This document shows, piece by piece, positions 1 to 10,367 of a DNA stretch of 64,000 bases. Both the position numbers and the translations under genes were made by a program. Source of the DNA: Stromatinia cepivora (Eukaryota > Ascomycota > Leotiomycetes > Helotiales > Sclerotiniaceae); NCBI GenBank assembly GCA_014898415.1, contig RCTD01000006.1, positions 248,001 through 312,000 on the forward strand, in the 5' to 3' direction. A model generated the notes under the pieces. That model ran no database searches. It was given only the letters and a program-made list of their open reading frames with translations, and was not told the origin of the DNA. Each line of letters opens with the position of its first letter. Position 1 is the first letter of the stretch.

Positions 1-2541
1 GGAAGAGATAGGTTGGGGCGAAGGATTAGAGATTGCCGTGGCTGATAATGCCGGTGACGGAGGAGGGATTGCAGTTGATTGTATTGGCACTGGAGTGCTT
101 GCTGGTGTGGACCACAAATCTACAAAGGAAGGATTTGAGGATATAGGGGGTGGAATGTTAGTACTAGATAATAGTGGAGGCTGTGATACTATAGGACTTT
201 TAGGGTTTCCAAGAGTATCGCCGAGGCTTGATGTCGACTTGTGACCAAGTTCAGACTGGAGCTTCGTAACCTGAGGATTTGGAAGAGTAATAGAGTTGGT
301 GAACGAATTTCCAAGGCTCATCGACTTCTTATGTCTTAACCCGCGGGCGGGGAACTTAGGGGTCTCGGTGACAACAGGTGAGGAAACCATTTCGCCCCAT
401 TCGTCGTCATCGTCATCGTCATCCGCGGCATTGGTCACGGCTGCTAAATTAGCAATTGTCATGTTGCTTGAGCTGTTACTAAATGGCGGTGGCATTGAAA
501 TTGGTCTAGGTTTCTTAACTGCTTGGAGAAAGCTTGGAGGTGGTTTAATTGGAGACATTGGTGCTGGGCTTCGTAGTGCAGAACTTGATTGTCGTGAATC
601 TCCGAAAGCAGAGTTCATCCGGAGAGGCAAAGGCTTCGTAAAGGTGTCTGTATTTGAGGGAATATTATCAGAACTGGAAACTGTTTGCGTTGTTGGCGAG
701 GAAGCCCATCCAAATTGTGCGACGGGAGGCTGCGGTGGTGCTTTAACATCAATACCTGACTCCACTGATTTCGTGGAGCTGTGCTCTCTTAGTTTTGACG
801 ATGAACGAGACTTAGATCTCGATCGGTCTCGAGCAAGCTTTCTGGGAACTTCAACTGATTCCTTGGCTACATTTTTCGCTTCAAGCTTCACGCTCTTTCG
901 TTTCGAACCAAGCACTGTCGCCAATGGAATAGGTGGTGCATTTGGATCATTCCAGCCAAAAAGAGAACCGCCTTTGCTTGTACCGCCAAGACTAACATGT
1001 CCACTGTTTCGATCTTCCTCCATCCACCTTGCCACTATTTTTTGAGTATCTTGCTTGACTTGTGATTGTGCCCATGAGATCCGAACATAGTTTTCATCAT
1101 CTCTAGTTTCGTATTTTCGCATAGTGCCGTACCTTGATATCCTGTACCACATCTTTCGTTCTTCGGCGGATGCAAATGTGTCAGCAATGATAGTATCGGG
1201 TATAAAAATCTTCTCAACGGATTCCTCATCCTTCTCCTTGGTCTCTCCAAACAAAGTTTTCACGGAGCTCGGGTTTATAGAAAAGTCCACTGGTCCTGAC
1301 GGTCTTTTCTGTGATCGTATTTCAGAAGGTTCATTATGCGGTGTAGCCAATTCGGAAGAAACATGATTTTCTACCAGTTCTTCGCCATCATCTGACAGAC
1401 CCTCTTCAAAATCTCCAAAATCCCCAAAGTCGTCATCATCTGGCTCCTCAGCATTGGAATCCTCCTGTACCTCGTCATCTTCCGAACTTTTAGCCTTCAT
1501 TACCACGACATGTTCATCATCTGGTTCCGTTAAAGCTTCATCATGCAGCTTGACATCTTCTACGGCAATCTCGTCCTCTGGCTCCGCTAAATCATCGAAG
1601 TGTTCGACTAGCTCCTGTGCGCTCGGCGATACAGCTCTGATGGTTCGAGACCTTTTTGGTTCTTCATCTAGGGAAGTTCGCGCTGAGTCTGGCAGTAATT
1701 CATCGTGATTATCTGTATCGGACGGTGAAGAAGATGGGGGCGACGATTCATGCTCTGGCCCTGGCGTCGATGGCAGAACAATATCGTCTGACTTATGTTG
1801 TTCTTCTTCATCAGCGTCCTCAGCGCATAGATCACTCTCGGATATTCCTTCAATGCCTAACCCAATTCCTTTCTCGCTAGCCTCATCTAATCCAGCTGTT
1901 GCCTCTGGAACTGTTTCGCCCAAAGCAGGTTCCGCCGGCTCGACTTTTGTTTCACCGCCAGACTCGGATTGCGGCACAGTCGCTTCGAATGCCTCGAGAG
2001 ACCCTTCTTCAGGGTCTTCTTTGATGGCTTCTTCAATCGCTTCTTCGATGGGCTCCGGATTCGAAGTCGTGGCTTCTGAACTAACTTTGTCTTCCATAGT
2101 CGCAGATGCATCAGAAGAGGCCGCGTTCGCCCAGGGATCCGGAGAGGGTTCTCGGGCAATTGCTGCAGGCTTCGCAATGAGACTCGGCGATAGTTTCGGT
2201 ACTTCGCGCGCAGGACTCGTAGAAATATTATCCCAACCCGGTGATAACGCTCTAGCATCATCCTTCACTACCTCCAACTCCATTCCACGTTTCGGTGTAT
2301 TCCATTGTTCTCCCGTGCCATCTAAGCCCAAGCCCCCTTTCCTTTCCCCCCTATCCTCTTCCCAATCACCAAACCCATCGTCTGAAGTCTTCCAAGTCGT
2401 ATTAATGTTATTCCTCAAAGCTTCACTTGCCTTCGCAACCTGATTTCCATGTGCTGCATCATCAATGCTTCGAATACCCAAACCATCATCATTATTCAAT
2501 TCGTCGGCCCACGGTGAGCCCCAAGGATCGTCCATATCCAT
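1..2541 (-). CDS. Acidic protein with DFGDF/EWGE motifs, partial (C-terminus beyond window)
   Basis: One uninterrupted frame runs from an ATG at 2541 to the left edge, giving 847 visible residues without a stop. The N-terminus begins MDMDDPWGSPWADEL. A highly acidic middle holds a DDDFGDFGDFEEG run (around plus positions 1395-1440). A more ordered block near 1035-1200 reads RKMWYRISRYGTMRKYETRD, then NYVRISWAQ and VARWMEEDR. A poly-Asp stretch leads into EWGEMVSSP (about 375-430). DFGDF-type and W-rich acidic motifs are known as short clathrin-adaptor ligands in aftiphilin-like accessory proteins, so a trafficking role is possible but is only inference. It shares a 426-bp divergent promoter with the CFD1 gene. 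The reading frame is certain; the function is not. Confidence 0.88.
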   Translation of the reverse strand, partial: MDMDDPWGSPWADELNNDDGLGIRSIDDAAHGNQVAKASEALRNNINTTWKTSDDGFGDWEEDRGERKGGLGLDGTGEQWNTPKRGMELEVVKDDARALSPGWDNISTSPAREVPKLSPSLIAKPAAIAREPSPDPWANAASSDASATMEDKVSSEATTSNPEPIEEAIEEAIKEDPEEGSLEAFEATVPQSESGGETKVEPAEPALGETVPEATAGLDEASEKGIGLGIEGISESDLCAEDADEEEQHKSDDIVLPSTPGPEHESSPPSSSPSDTDNHDELLPDSARTSLDEEPKRSRTIRAVSPSAQELVEHFDDLAEPEDEIAVEDVKLHDEALTEPDDEHVVVMKAKSSEDDEVQEDSNAEEPDDDDFGDFGDFEEGLSDDGEELVENHVSSELATPHNEPSEIRSQKRPSGPVDFSINPSSVKTLFGETKEKDEESVEKIFIPDTIIADTFASAEERKMWYRISRYGTMRKYETRDDENYVRISWAQSQVKQDTQKIVARWMEEDRNSGHVSLGGTSKGGSLFGWNDPNAPPIPLATVLGSKRKSVKLEAKNVAKESVEVPRKLARDRSRSKSRSSSKLREHSSTKSVESGIDVKAPPQPPVAQFGWASSPTTQTVSSSDNIPSNTDTFTKPLPLRMNSAFGDSRQSSSALRSPAPMSPIKPPPSFLQAVKKPRPISMPPPFSNSSSNMTIANLAAVTNAADDDDDDDEWGEMVSSPVVTETPKFPARGLRHKKSMSLGNSFTNSITLPNPQVTKLQSELGHKSTSSLGDTLGNPKSPIVSQPPLLSSTNIPPPISSNPSFVDLWSTPASTPVPIQSTAIPPPSPALSATAISNPSPQPISS

Positions 2542-2967
2542 TCACGTCCCCTGAGAAAACCTCTTTCATATTGATATTCTTTGGACCATCATCCGCTCAT
2601 TCGTTACTCGTATATACTGTGCTTATGTTGACTAACTGAACACAATTTCGTGGATCGTATTGTTACTCGTATTGATTCGAGGATTCGAGGATTCAGGGTC
2701 AAATCAATCTGAACAATTCATCTGTTGTAAGACCCATCCGGGCACTACGGGAGGCACTTCGGAAGCCTAAGAATGCACGCTAAAAGCATCATGGTTCAAA
2801 TCTCAATCAACGGGTTTTCAGTGGATCAACAGTACTCGATTAGCAACATCGGATTGATAAGCGATAAGAATTTCAATATCTTAAGTCCTTCTGATGTTGC
2901 AAAAGATGCGACAATGAATAGAACGGTACATTTTACTGTTTTTATCTAGTCCCTCATATTTCAGAAG
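2542..2967. promoter_or_regulatory. Divergent intergenic promoter region
   Basis: These 426 bp separate the start codons of two divergently transcribed genes and must hold both promoters. I see no clear TATA box, tRNA or repeat. Confidence 0.5.
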
Positions 2968-3953
2968 ATGTCTTTGGATAAAGTGAAACATATCGTTCTC
3001 GTAAGTATCCCAATGCGACAAGAATACCCATCATCAATTAACAAAGAACCTCACAGGTCCTATCTGGCAAAGGAGGCGTCGGAAAATCCTCCGTCACAAC
3101 CCAACTCGCCCTTTCCCTATCCCTCGCCGGCTCCTCTGTCGGAATCCTCGATATCGATCTAACCGGTCCCTCCATCCCCCGTCTTTTCTCCCTCGAATCT
3201 GCGAAAGTGACCCAAGCACCCGGTGGTTGGATTCCCGTCCCCGTTCACCCCTCCAACCCCTCTTCCTCCATCGGTGCCCTATCATGCATGTCTCTCGGTT
3301 TCTTACTAAGAGAGCGAGGTGATGCAGTTGTATGGCGTGGACCAAAGAAAACTGCAATGGTTAGACAATTTCTCACGGATGTCTTATGGGGCGAACTCGA
3401 TTACCTTCTCATTGATACCCCGCCTGGTACCTCGGATGAACATATTTCATTGGCGGAAACACTTCTGAAGAATGCATTTCCGGGCCAAGTCGCAGGCGCG
3501 GTAATTGTAACGACGCCACAGGCGGTGGCAACAGCAGATGTTAGGAAAGAATTAAACTTCTGTGCGAAGACTGGAATACATGTTATTGGAGTCGTGGAGA
3601 ATATGAGTGGTTTCGTGTGTCCAAACTGCTCGGAATGTACGAATGTTTTCAACAGAGGTGGTGGAGAGGTCATGGCTAAGGATTTCGGAGTACAATTCTT
3701 GGGACGGGTACCGATTGATCCTCAATTCGGAATGTTGGTTGAAGCAGGAAGAAAGCCAGTATATCCAGAGGGAACACTAGTAAATGGGAAAGACATGAGC
3801 GGTGCTCAAAACGGCATTGATAATGTTGGAGACGACGCGCTGTTAGTGGAGAAATATCGGGAATGTTCTTTATGTCCGATTTTCCAGGACATAACTAAAC
3901 AGGTCATGGATGCGGTCGGAGGAAAGTGTTCAGAAGCAGCATCAAGTGCATGA
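2968..3953 (+). CDS. CFD1: Cytosolic Fe-S cluster assembly P-loop ATPase Cfd1 (NUBP2 type)
   Basis: Two exons, 2968-3000 and 3057-3953, are joined across a 56-nt intron (GTAAGT ... TCACAG, with an ATTAAC branch-like site), giving 309 residues. The deviant Walker A GKGGVGKS lies at residues 15-22. It is followed by LDIDLTGPS, the [13 protein letters not shown]alker B/switch region and the CPNCSEC motif (Cys199, Cys202, Cys205), which in the Mrp/Nbp35 family binds the bridging Fe-S cluster. The family works with Nbp35 as a cytosolic scaffold that assembles 4Fe-4S clusters for cytosolic and nuclear proteins. The length and the absence of the long Cys-rich N-terminus of Nbp35 point to Cfd1. The start is fixed by the short first exon [11 protein letters not shown], which runs directly into the P-loop strand. 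Confidence 0.93.
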
Positions 3954-4651
3954 GATTAGTTTGGCAAACTCACTGGGTAGCATAACCGCTGGTGTTGGGG
4001 ATTTTGAGCATTTACACGGCGGCTATTAGAAATGAAGATCTGGCGTCCAAAAAGGATGGCTTTGAACGATTACAATGAGTATCGAATGAATATATGATTA
4101 TATCAGGATTAGGATACTACTGGGCTACTTATATATCCCCCATCAATATCAAATCACCTCCTCAAAAATCATCCATATACTCACCCATCTTAGCTTTTTG
4201 GTGAAAAGTTAATCATTGTGTTATAGCATCTCAGGCACCAGGAATCTATTAAGTATTGTAAACTTCACTCGAGAGAGTCGTTGCAGACCTCTCCGATTCT
4301 CAATACCAATATAGATATCCAATATATTCCCCATTCTGGGTGTACATGGTAAGCTTCCCCTATGATTCTCGCTTAAAGATACATTTGGGAAGTACTTCTA
4401 TACCGAGGTGGCTAAAGCCATGAACAACTCTGACTTCTTCATGAATTTTCTGTAATTCCTCAAAAGCATTGCAGCAAGTAAAACACACATATATCACATC
4501 CCACACCACTATAGTCAAGATTCATTTCTATTCCCCGGACCAAGTCCAAATCCAAACTCCACGCCATAGCCTAAATCTACCGCTTTATATATTATCATAT
4601 CAACATCATTATCATCATCACCATGATGGTCACCTGGAAAAGTCCAGTCAT
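3954..4651. other. Intergenic, convergent 3' ends
   Basis: About 700 bp lie between the stop codons of two convergent genes. The sequence is AT-leaning, and I see no coding frame or structured RNA. It presumably holds both 3' UTRs. Confidence 0.5.
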
Positions 4652-6700
4652 CTAGCACGCCATATTCATACCCAAATCCCTCAATTCACCCTCCATAACT
4701 CCAGCATTACTCTCCGCATCAATATCATCCAAGTCCTCTTTCCTCTTAATCATCCAAAAAGCTTTCACGCCCTCCGCAAACCTCTTACTACTCTTCTCGA
4801 CCTCCTCTTCCTCCACAGCCGCAAAACACAATCGAAAATATTGCCAACCCTTCTCCTCAGCAATTTCCGGCGTGGGACTAAAAATACTTCCCGGAGCTGC
4901 TAAAACGAGGTAGGGCTTCATAGTTAAGAAGATCCACAGAACTCTGGCAAGTTTGGAACCAGATACTTGTTTGGCTAAAGGATGAGTTTCAAAATGCATA
5001 TGGATCCATACAAACATTCCACCCCGTGGCCAGTCAAAAGAGTACATTTTTGTCTTCGTGATGACGGCCCATTCGGAATCGGAGATTTGTTTGGAAGTAC
5101 CCTGCTTAACATAGTAGCGGCCATCTTCCAATGCCGCACACATTCCGTTCATACGTCTTTCGTACGTGCCTCTCAAACCCTCCAACCAACGTACCCAGCC
5201 ATCAGTTTTCCAGCCTGCAAATGCGAGCTGTTCGCTCTTGGACTTCTTGCTGAATTCGGCCGTGGCTTCTTGAGGACCCATAACTAATTCCGCAATCATC
5301 GCTTGAACAAATCCGGATGGTTGTGCTGTAGTACTTTCTGTGATACGCAGCATCCGCTCTATAATAGCTGGTTGAGCAGTCATCCAACCTAGACGACATC
5401 CTGGAGCCACAGTCTTTGAGAATGTATCAAGGCGAATAACACGTCCGTCGACATCGAAATTCAAGTATGACGGAACAAGGCTATCGAGATATGGGTAGCC
5501 ACTAGAGTTCTTGAATGTATGCACTGGCTCTGGTTCTGGTAAAGTCTCATTGCGAGCCTCTGCTTGCAGACCTGCTGCAGATGGAAATTGAAGGTACCAA
5601 TATGGATCATCTTCAATTATAATTACATCGTATTTACTGCAAATTGCATAAAGTTCCTTGCGTCTTTGAATAGAAAGGGTGCCGCTGGTGGGATTCTGAC
5701 CAATGCTGTCATTTGATAAGTATTCGATAGCGATAATGAATAAGGTCGGATAGGACTTACGTGATAGTATACATCATATGAGGTCGTCTACCCTTTGATT
5801 CATCCCAATTCTCAAGTACATCTTCAAGACTACCAGGACCGGTCGGAATCATTCCTTCAAGATCAATCTTAACTGGAACGACTTGTATACCCCCTAAAAT
5901 AGTTGTTAACCCAAAGTTTCCCATTTCAAGCTTTATAAATACTGACTTGGTCTGCAAGCTTGAATAGCAGTCATATACGCGAATTCTTCGCAAAGTATGG
6001 CAGGTCTTTCTCTAATCCAATCTCTCTCCTCACTCCAAGCATTAGTCAAAGCTTCAATAGCTTTCGAGAATCCATCAGTCGATCCACATGTTAAGATGAT
6101 CTCAGCACCCCCTCTGTATGGTATATTTGGATGTAAGTTTTCGAGTGCAAATTGTCGAACAAAAGAATATAGTGGTGGATATCCTGAAGCCTGGCCATAT
6201 TGCAAAGCAGTCGTTAAATCAATCTTCTGTAGAGGATTTGGTGTCGCCGATGAATGAGGAACTATTATATGTCTTGAGGCTTCTACAGCCGACTTTTTGA
6301 TCGATGTCGCTGCAAGGTTCGCCGAAAGCTCTCCAATCTCATTTGGGCCATTTGGAGTCGGCTGAAATCTTTCGGGGCGTGCGATTTGTGCTTCTAAGGT
6401 ATCGTATGGGAAAAACGATGCATTTGGAAGACCTGAGATGATTGATTAACTTTTTTGGTCGACGTGCAGTAGTTGGCGGGCTCGAAGGTTGTAGTGGCGA
6501 ACGCCTTCTTGAATGAACATACCTCCAGCCAAATTGCCAATTCCGGGAATCTGGAAGAACTTGTAGAACTGCTTGACAGCACTCTCTTGTCGTGCAATAG
6601 TTACTCGAGAAAAATGATGGCTTAAATCCAATGGTGCTTCTGGGCCACTAGCAACTAGATATTCATCGTTTCCTACCCCATTGGTATCCATTTTAGGCAT
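4652..6700 (-). CDS. PLP-dependent class I/II aminotransferase (Aro8 / kynurenine-aminoadipate aminotransferase type)
   Basis: Four exons (6700-6523, 6432-5947, 5893-5761, 5705-4652) encode 616 residues; the introns are 90, 53 and 55 nt. Fold type I landmarks appear in order: GIGNLAGGLPN near the start, YGQASGYPPL, the YTITIGQNPTSGT cofactor loop, VIIIEDDPYWYLQF carrying the Asp that pairs with the pyridine nitrogen, and RLDTFSKTVAPGCRLGW, where Lys363 is the predicted Schiff-base lysine. FRLCFAAVEEEE near the C-terminus carries the substrate-carboxylate arginine. The family transfers amino groups among aromatic amino acids, 2-aminoadipate or kynurenine and 2-oxoglutarate, usually in the cytosol. 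Exact substrate cannot be read from sequence. At 616 residues it is longer than typical relatives; the extra length lies partly between residues 110 and 150 and in the tail. Confidence 0.9.
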
Positions 6701-7329
6701 TTACAAAGATTGAAAGTAACAATATTCACAATTGTTAAAACTCGAATTTTCAAAAAAAATACAACAAGATACAATTAATCTATGAAGAAAGGAGAATGTA
6801 CTCTTACATCGAATTTCTACATAGGCAGGTACTTACGCTTCAACTTTTGATATTGCTTACTGATAACGTATCGGTGAGTTCATCAGGGTTTACAAATCAA
6901 GCTCTGGGGAGCTCCACTCTAATTAGTCGATCGGGACTGGAGCTTTTCTGAAATACCGTGCGTCTCCTTGTTCCGCTAGATTAAGTCAAAGGGGTTGTTA
7001 AAGGAAGAGATGCTCATCTTCTTATACTCCGTAGTTATACGCCTCTCATGCTTCCACAAGAGGCGAAAATATTCCCTGCCAAAATACACCTATGACAGTT
7101 TACGTTGCTAGAAGGGGTTAAATGCTGTCGACTCGGACATTCTCGTTTCTTGATTGGCATGGCATATATGAGTAAATTATTACGTTCAAAATGCTCTATG
7201 TATCCCGTTCTATTCTCTATGTTCAGATATCTGCAAATGTGAGACTTCAAAACCGCCCCGTCGTGATACGCAACTGAATGTTCTTTCAAACTCCGCATTT
7301 ATAATCCTCACGGCCCCTTCAGTCCAGCC
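6701..7329. other. Intergenic region
   Basis: About 630 bp lie between the aminotransferase start and the stop of the hydrolase gene, both on the minus strand. It should contain the aminotransferase promoter. I see no supported gene or repeat in it. Confidence 0.4.
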
Positions 7330-8702
7330 TTACTTATTAGTGATTCCCCAAACAGCAGCCAAAGCTCGGATTGCTTCCCGATTGTACCTCTTACCATCTT
7401 CAAGGATATCATCCATCGCCATAAATGTATCTATGAAGGGGCGGGAGTCAGTAATTGCGTAGCATAGGGTTAAATGCTGAAGCTGAATCATGTTGGGGGG
7501 TGGAAAGGACACAAAAGAGAAAACATGCAAATGAACATTGGAACCGAACATTGCGAATTCAAGAACTAGTTGTACTTACGAGGCATGCCTTTCATGCGAA
7601 TGACTTCGGCTTGAGAACCTGCAGCATTCATCTTCTCCCCATAAGCTTCACCTTCATCTCTCAGTAGATCCATCTCTGCTGTCATGATGAGAGCCGGTGC
7701 CAAACCCCTGAAGTTGGTTGCTAGTATGGGAGAAACCTTCCAATTCTGTAACTCGCGCGTTAACGTGCGGATCGTTAAGTGGCCATGAAAACTTACGTTA
7801 TAGGTTTCAAGACCCCTCTTCTCTCCAAGGAATTGTGCCGCAAAATATTCCATTTCTACCACTGGCAACGGCACGGTGAATTCCATCTCCTTGTAACTCT
7901 CATATCGTTTCCATCCTTCATCCGTCAACTTTCCATCTGGTCCATATCCGTCCATATCCACAACTGGAACGCCCAAAATCTGGAAGCTCAATGGCATCCC
8001 CTCATCCCTACAAACATGGCTCACAACCGCAGCCAACATCCCACCCGCACTTATACCTCCAACAGCAAACTTCTGTCTATCTAAGTTTCGCTTTTGAACC
8101 ATATCATCCGATTCAATCCACTTAAAAGCCTCAATGCAATCATTAACCGGAATAGGCCATTGATATTCCGGTGCCAACCTGTAATCCACATCAAAGACTA
8201 CACAACCCAACCCCCCAACCAACCTCTTACAAAACTCCATATCGGAATCCAAGCCCCCAATAATCCATCCCCCACCATGAAAATTGATATAAACAGGTCT
8301 GGGTTTACCCTCATTGATGTTCGGAGCGGGTTCAAAAATCCTCACCGTAATACTACTCTTCCCATCGCCAGAAGGAGAAACTGGACACTGAACATCGGTG
8401 ATAGAATGTACATCAGGTGCAATGGCACGACCGTATACGATGCTGTATTTGCGAGGGTTAGCCCTTAATTCCTTGATTGGAATCTGATGAATGCTTAATC
8501 TTCCTGCCGAGTAATGTGCATGATATTTTACAAAGATAGGATCGAAACGAGGGAGAAGATCAGGCGGGATACTATTGATAAGGGGTTGTGATATGGCTGC
8601 TGGTTTGAAGTCTGTAGAGTGTGATATATCTTCTCCTGGAAGATGAGAGACATTCGGGTAAGGCATATGTGGATGTGAGGCTTCAGTTGTCTTGGAGAAC
8701 AT
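7330..8702 (-). CDS. Alpha/beta hydrolase, hormone-sensitive-lipase (HSL/arylacetamide deacetylase) family
   Basis: Three exons (8702-7797, 7745-7580, 7430-7330) give 390 residues. The first intron is only 51 nt and in frame (GTAAGT ... TTACAG), so it could be misread as coding. Removing it joins GLETYN to NWKVSPILATN, which restores the family pattern. Family landmarks are the oxyanion-hole motif HGGG at residues 142-145, DYRLAPEYQWP at about 173-183, the nucleophile elbow GGISAGG with Ser218, the acid Asp328 in TAEMDLLRDEGEAY, and His358 in GMPHTFM, which is only produced by splicing the second intron. The full Ser-Asp-His triad is therefore intact. Members hydrolyse esters of small acyl substrates; the physiological substrate is unknown. 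No signal peptide is visible, so it is probably intracellular. Confidence 0.92.
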
Positions 8703-9243
8703 TAGGTATTATATGAAATGGTATTGCTGAATGGGTATCTATATGAAATTATCATGAATATGTACTAGGTAGTTGCTTTACACCCGGGTCTGAGATGTGT
8801 TGTCGTTATCAAAATGACGTTCCCCGCAGATGCTTATCGGATGGTTCGGATGATACCGCCACTAAAGCATTTCTGCGTGACCATCATTTTTGCATGCATC
8901 GGAGGTTGTTGATGATGCAGTGAAATGTCACATCCAACGTGTTGTACATGATAGCCTTACAATTTGATAGCGCTTCGTTGTCAATTAAACTGGGCCCATG
9001 TCTTCAGCTGATAATGTAAGAGGTCATCTCTTTCTGGCAAGTCACTGGGCCAGGAATGAACAAGTGATTTGCCGTGCTGAGGAATTGGTGGTATTTTTCC
9101 TGTGGTATAAAGAATGCATCGAGCTTGGCAGGCGGCTTCATTTCAAAATCCATGTTGTGGGAAAGCGTTTCGACGAGTGCTCTTAATTGATCCATACTGC
9201 TAATAGCCAAAATAGCGTTCAATTTGATCGGAAGGTGTTGAAC
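8703..9243. other. Intergenic region with a weak 63-codon frame
   Basis: A minus-strand frame from ATG 9195 to 9004 (starts MDQLRALVETLSHN) has protein-like composition but no family that I recognise. It starts 49 bp past the stop of the WD40 gene. It could be a relic exon or 3' UTR by chance; I do not call it a gene. Confidence 0.25.
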
Positions 9244-10367
9244 TTATGGCGGTCCAAAAACAGTGACTACCCCGTCGGTACCAGCACAGCACCATTGGTC
9301 CCCTCTGCCATTTTCCTTCCAGGCGACGGCACTGATAACGTTCGTCCTTTCCTTCTCCTTTCCATCTCGACCAATCTTTTTCTTTCCCTCCGCTGTCGAA
9401 CCTGCAACCCTAATCCTGTGCAGAACATTTCCAGTCAATGTTTCCCAAACTACAACTTCTCCATCTGGTCCTTTCACATTTTCATTCCCTGATAACACCC
9501 ACTTCTCATTGCCACCGAAGCAACTTCTGACTCTGTACTCCTCATTCTTAAATCCCTCATCCTTATAAGTTTTCAAGCATGCCCCACCTTCCCTATCCAT
9601 CAGCCTAACACACCCATCCAGACTTCCCACCAGGACACCTCTACCATCCCTCGTTCTCATCAAGCTTGTTACACTCGCCCCAATTACATCAGTCTCTAAA
9701 GTCCCCGCCCTAATATCATACCACCTAACCCTCCCATCCACACTCCCACTAACAATCTCCCACTCCCCACCACCAAATCCCTCATCTCCACCTTTCCCTG
9801 CCAAAACAGCGCTGACACTATCCCTGGCATCTTCCATAATCATCACCGGTTTCATGTTGCCCGCTCTAATATCCCAAATCCTCACACTTCTATCAAACCC
9901 ACCACTGACCAATAAACTCTCCTCGCTTCCTGCAAATACTACACTATTAATCCGAGATGTATGTCCATTATTCCCACCGAACTTCCTGATCGTCTTTGCC
10001 GTCTGTACATCCCAGAGAAACACGCTGCGGTCCCCACCACATGAAGCGAATGTAGCATTTGTTGATGCGACTGCGATAGAGAGTACCTCATAGCCATGCG
10101 CAGAATACGTTTGGATTAATTGGGTAGGTTTAGGAGGTTGATGGGGAGCAGTAGGTTGAGAAGAAGCTGCGGGACGCGAAGGATTATATAGTCGAATATT
10201 GCGGTCAGCGGAGCCTGTTAGAATATAGGTCGAGGGAGAAGATGAGTAGGTTAATGCGTGGACCGGTCCTTTGGTATTGTATCAGTCTTGGTAACTTAGG
10301 AATATGAATTGTCGTACACACCATTGGATCCGATAAATTGTGTTAAAGGCTTGGAAGGGAACTCCAT
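9244..10367 (-). CDS. WD40-repeat protein, WDR83/MORG1-like
   Basis: Two exons (10367-10322 and 10268-9244) around a 53-nt intron encode 356 residues. The protein is a near-complete beta-propeller. It begins MEFPSKPLTQFIGSNGPVHALTYS, and successive blades end in typical WD-type strands: GSADRNIRLYNP, GGDRSVFLWDV, GGFDRSVRIWDI, SGSVDGRVRWYDI and GSLDGCVRLMD. The last blades read WVLSGNENVKGPDGEVVVWE and CCAGTDGVVTVFG. The short open N-terminus, small size and absence of other domains match WDR83/MORG1, a scaffold linked to MAPK signalling and to spliceosome C-complex proteins in animals. Which role holds in this fungus is unknown, and other single-propeller families cannot be fully excluded. 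The start codon is chosen because the first exon reads into blade 1 after splicing. Confidence 0.85.

Noticed and set aside
296..1045. Long plus-strand reading frame of 249 codons
   Set aside because: It is the antisense shadow of the acidic protein gene, whose frame runs uninterrupted for the whole region on the minus strand.
2785..2815. tRNA B-box-like GGTTCAAATCT
   Set aside because: No A box, no cloverleaf arms and no terminator at suitable distances.
7779..8468. Two plus-strand frames opposite the alpha/beta hydrolase
   Set aside because: The minus strand has an intact catalytic triad and consistent splice sites; the plus frames have no motif.
9263..9568. Plus-strand frame opposite the WD40 gene
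   Set aside because: Shadow of the minus-strand propeller coding sequence.
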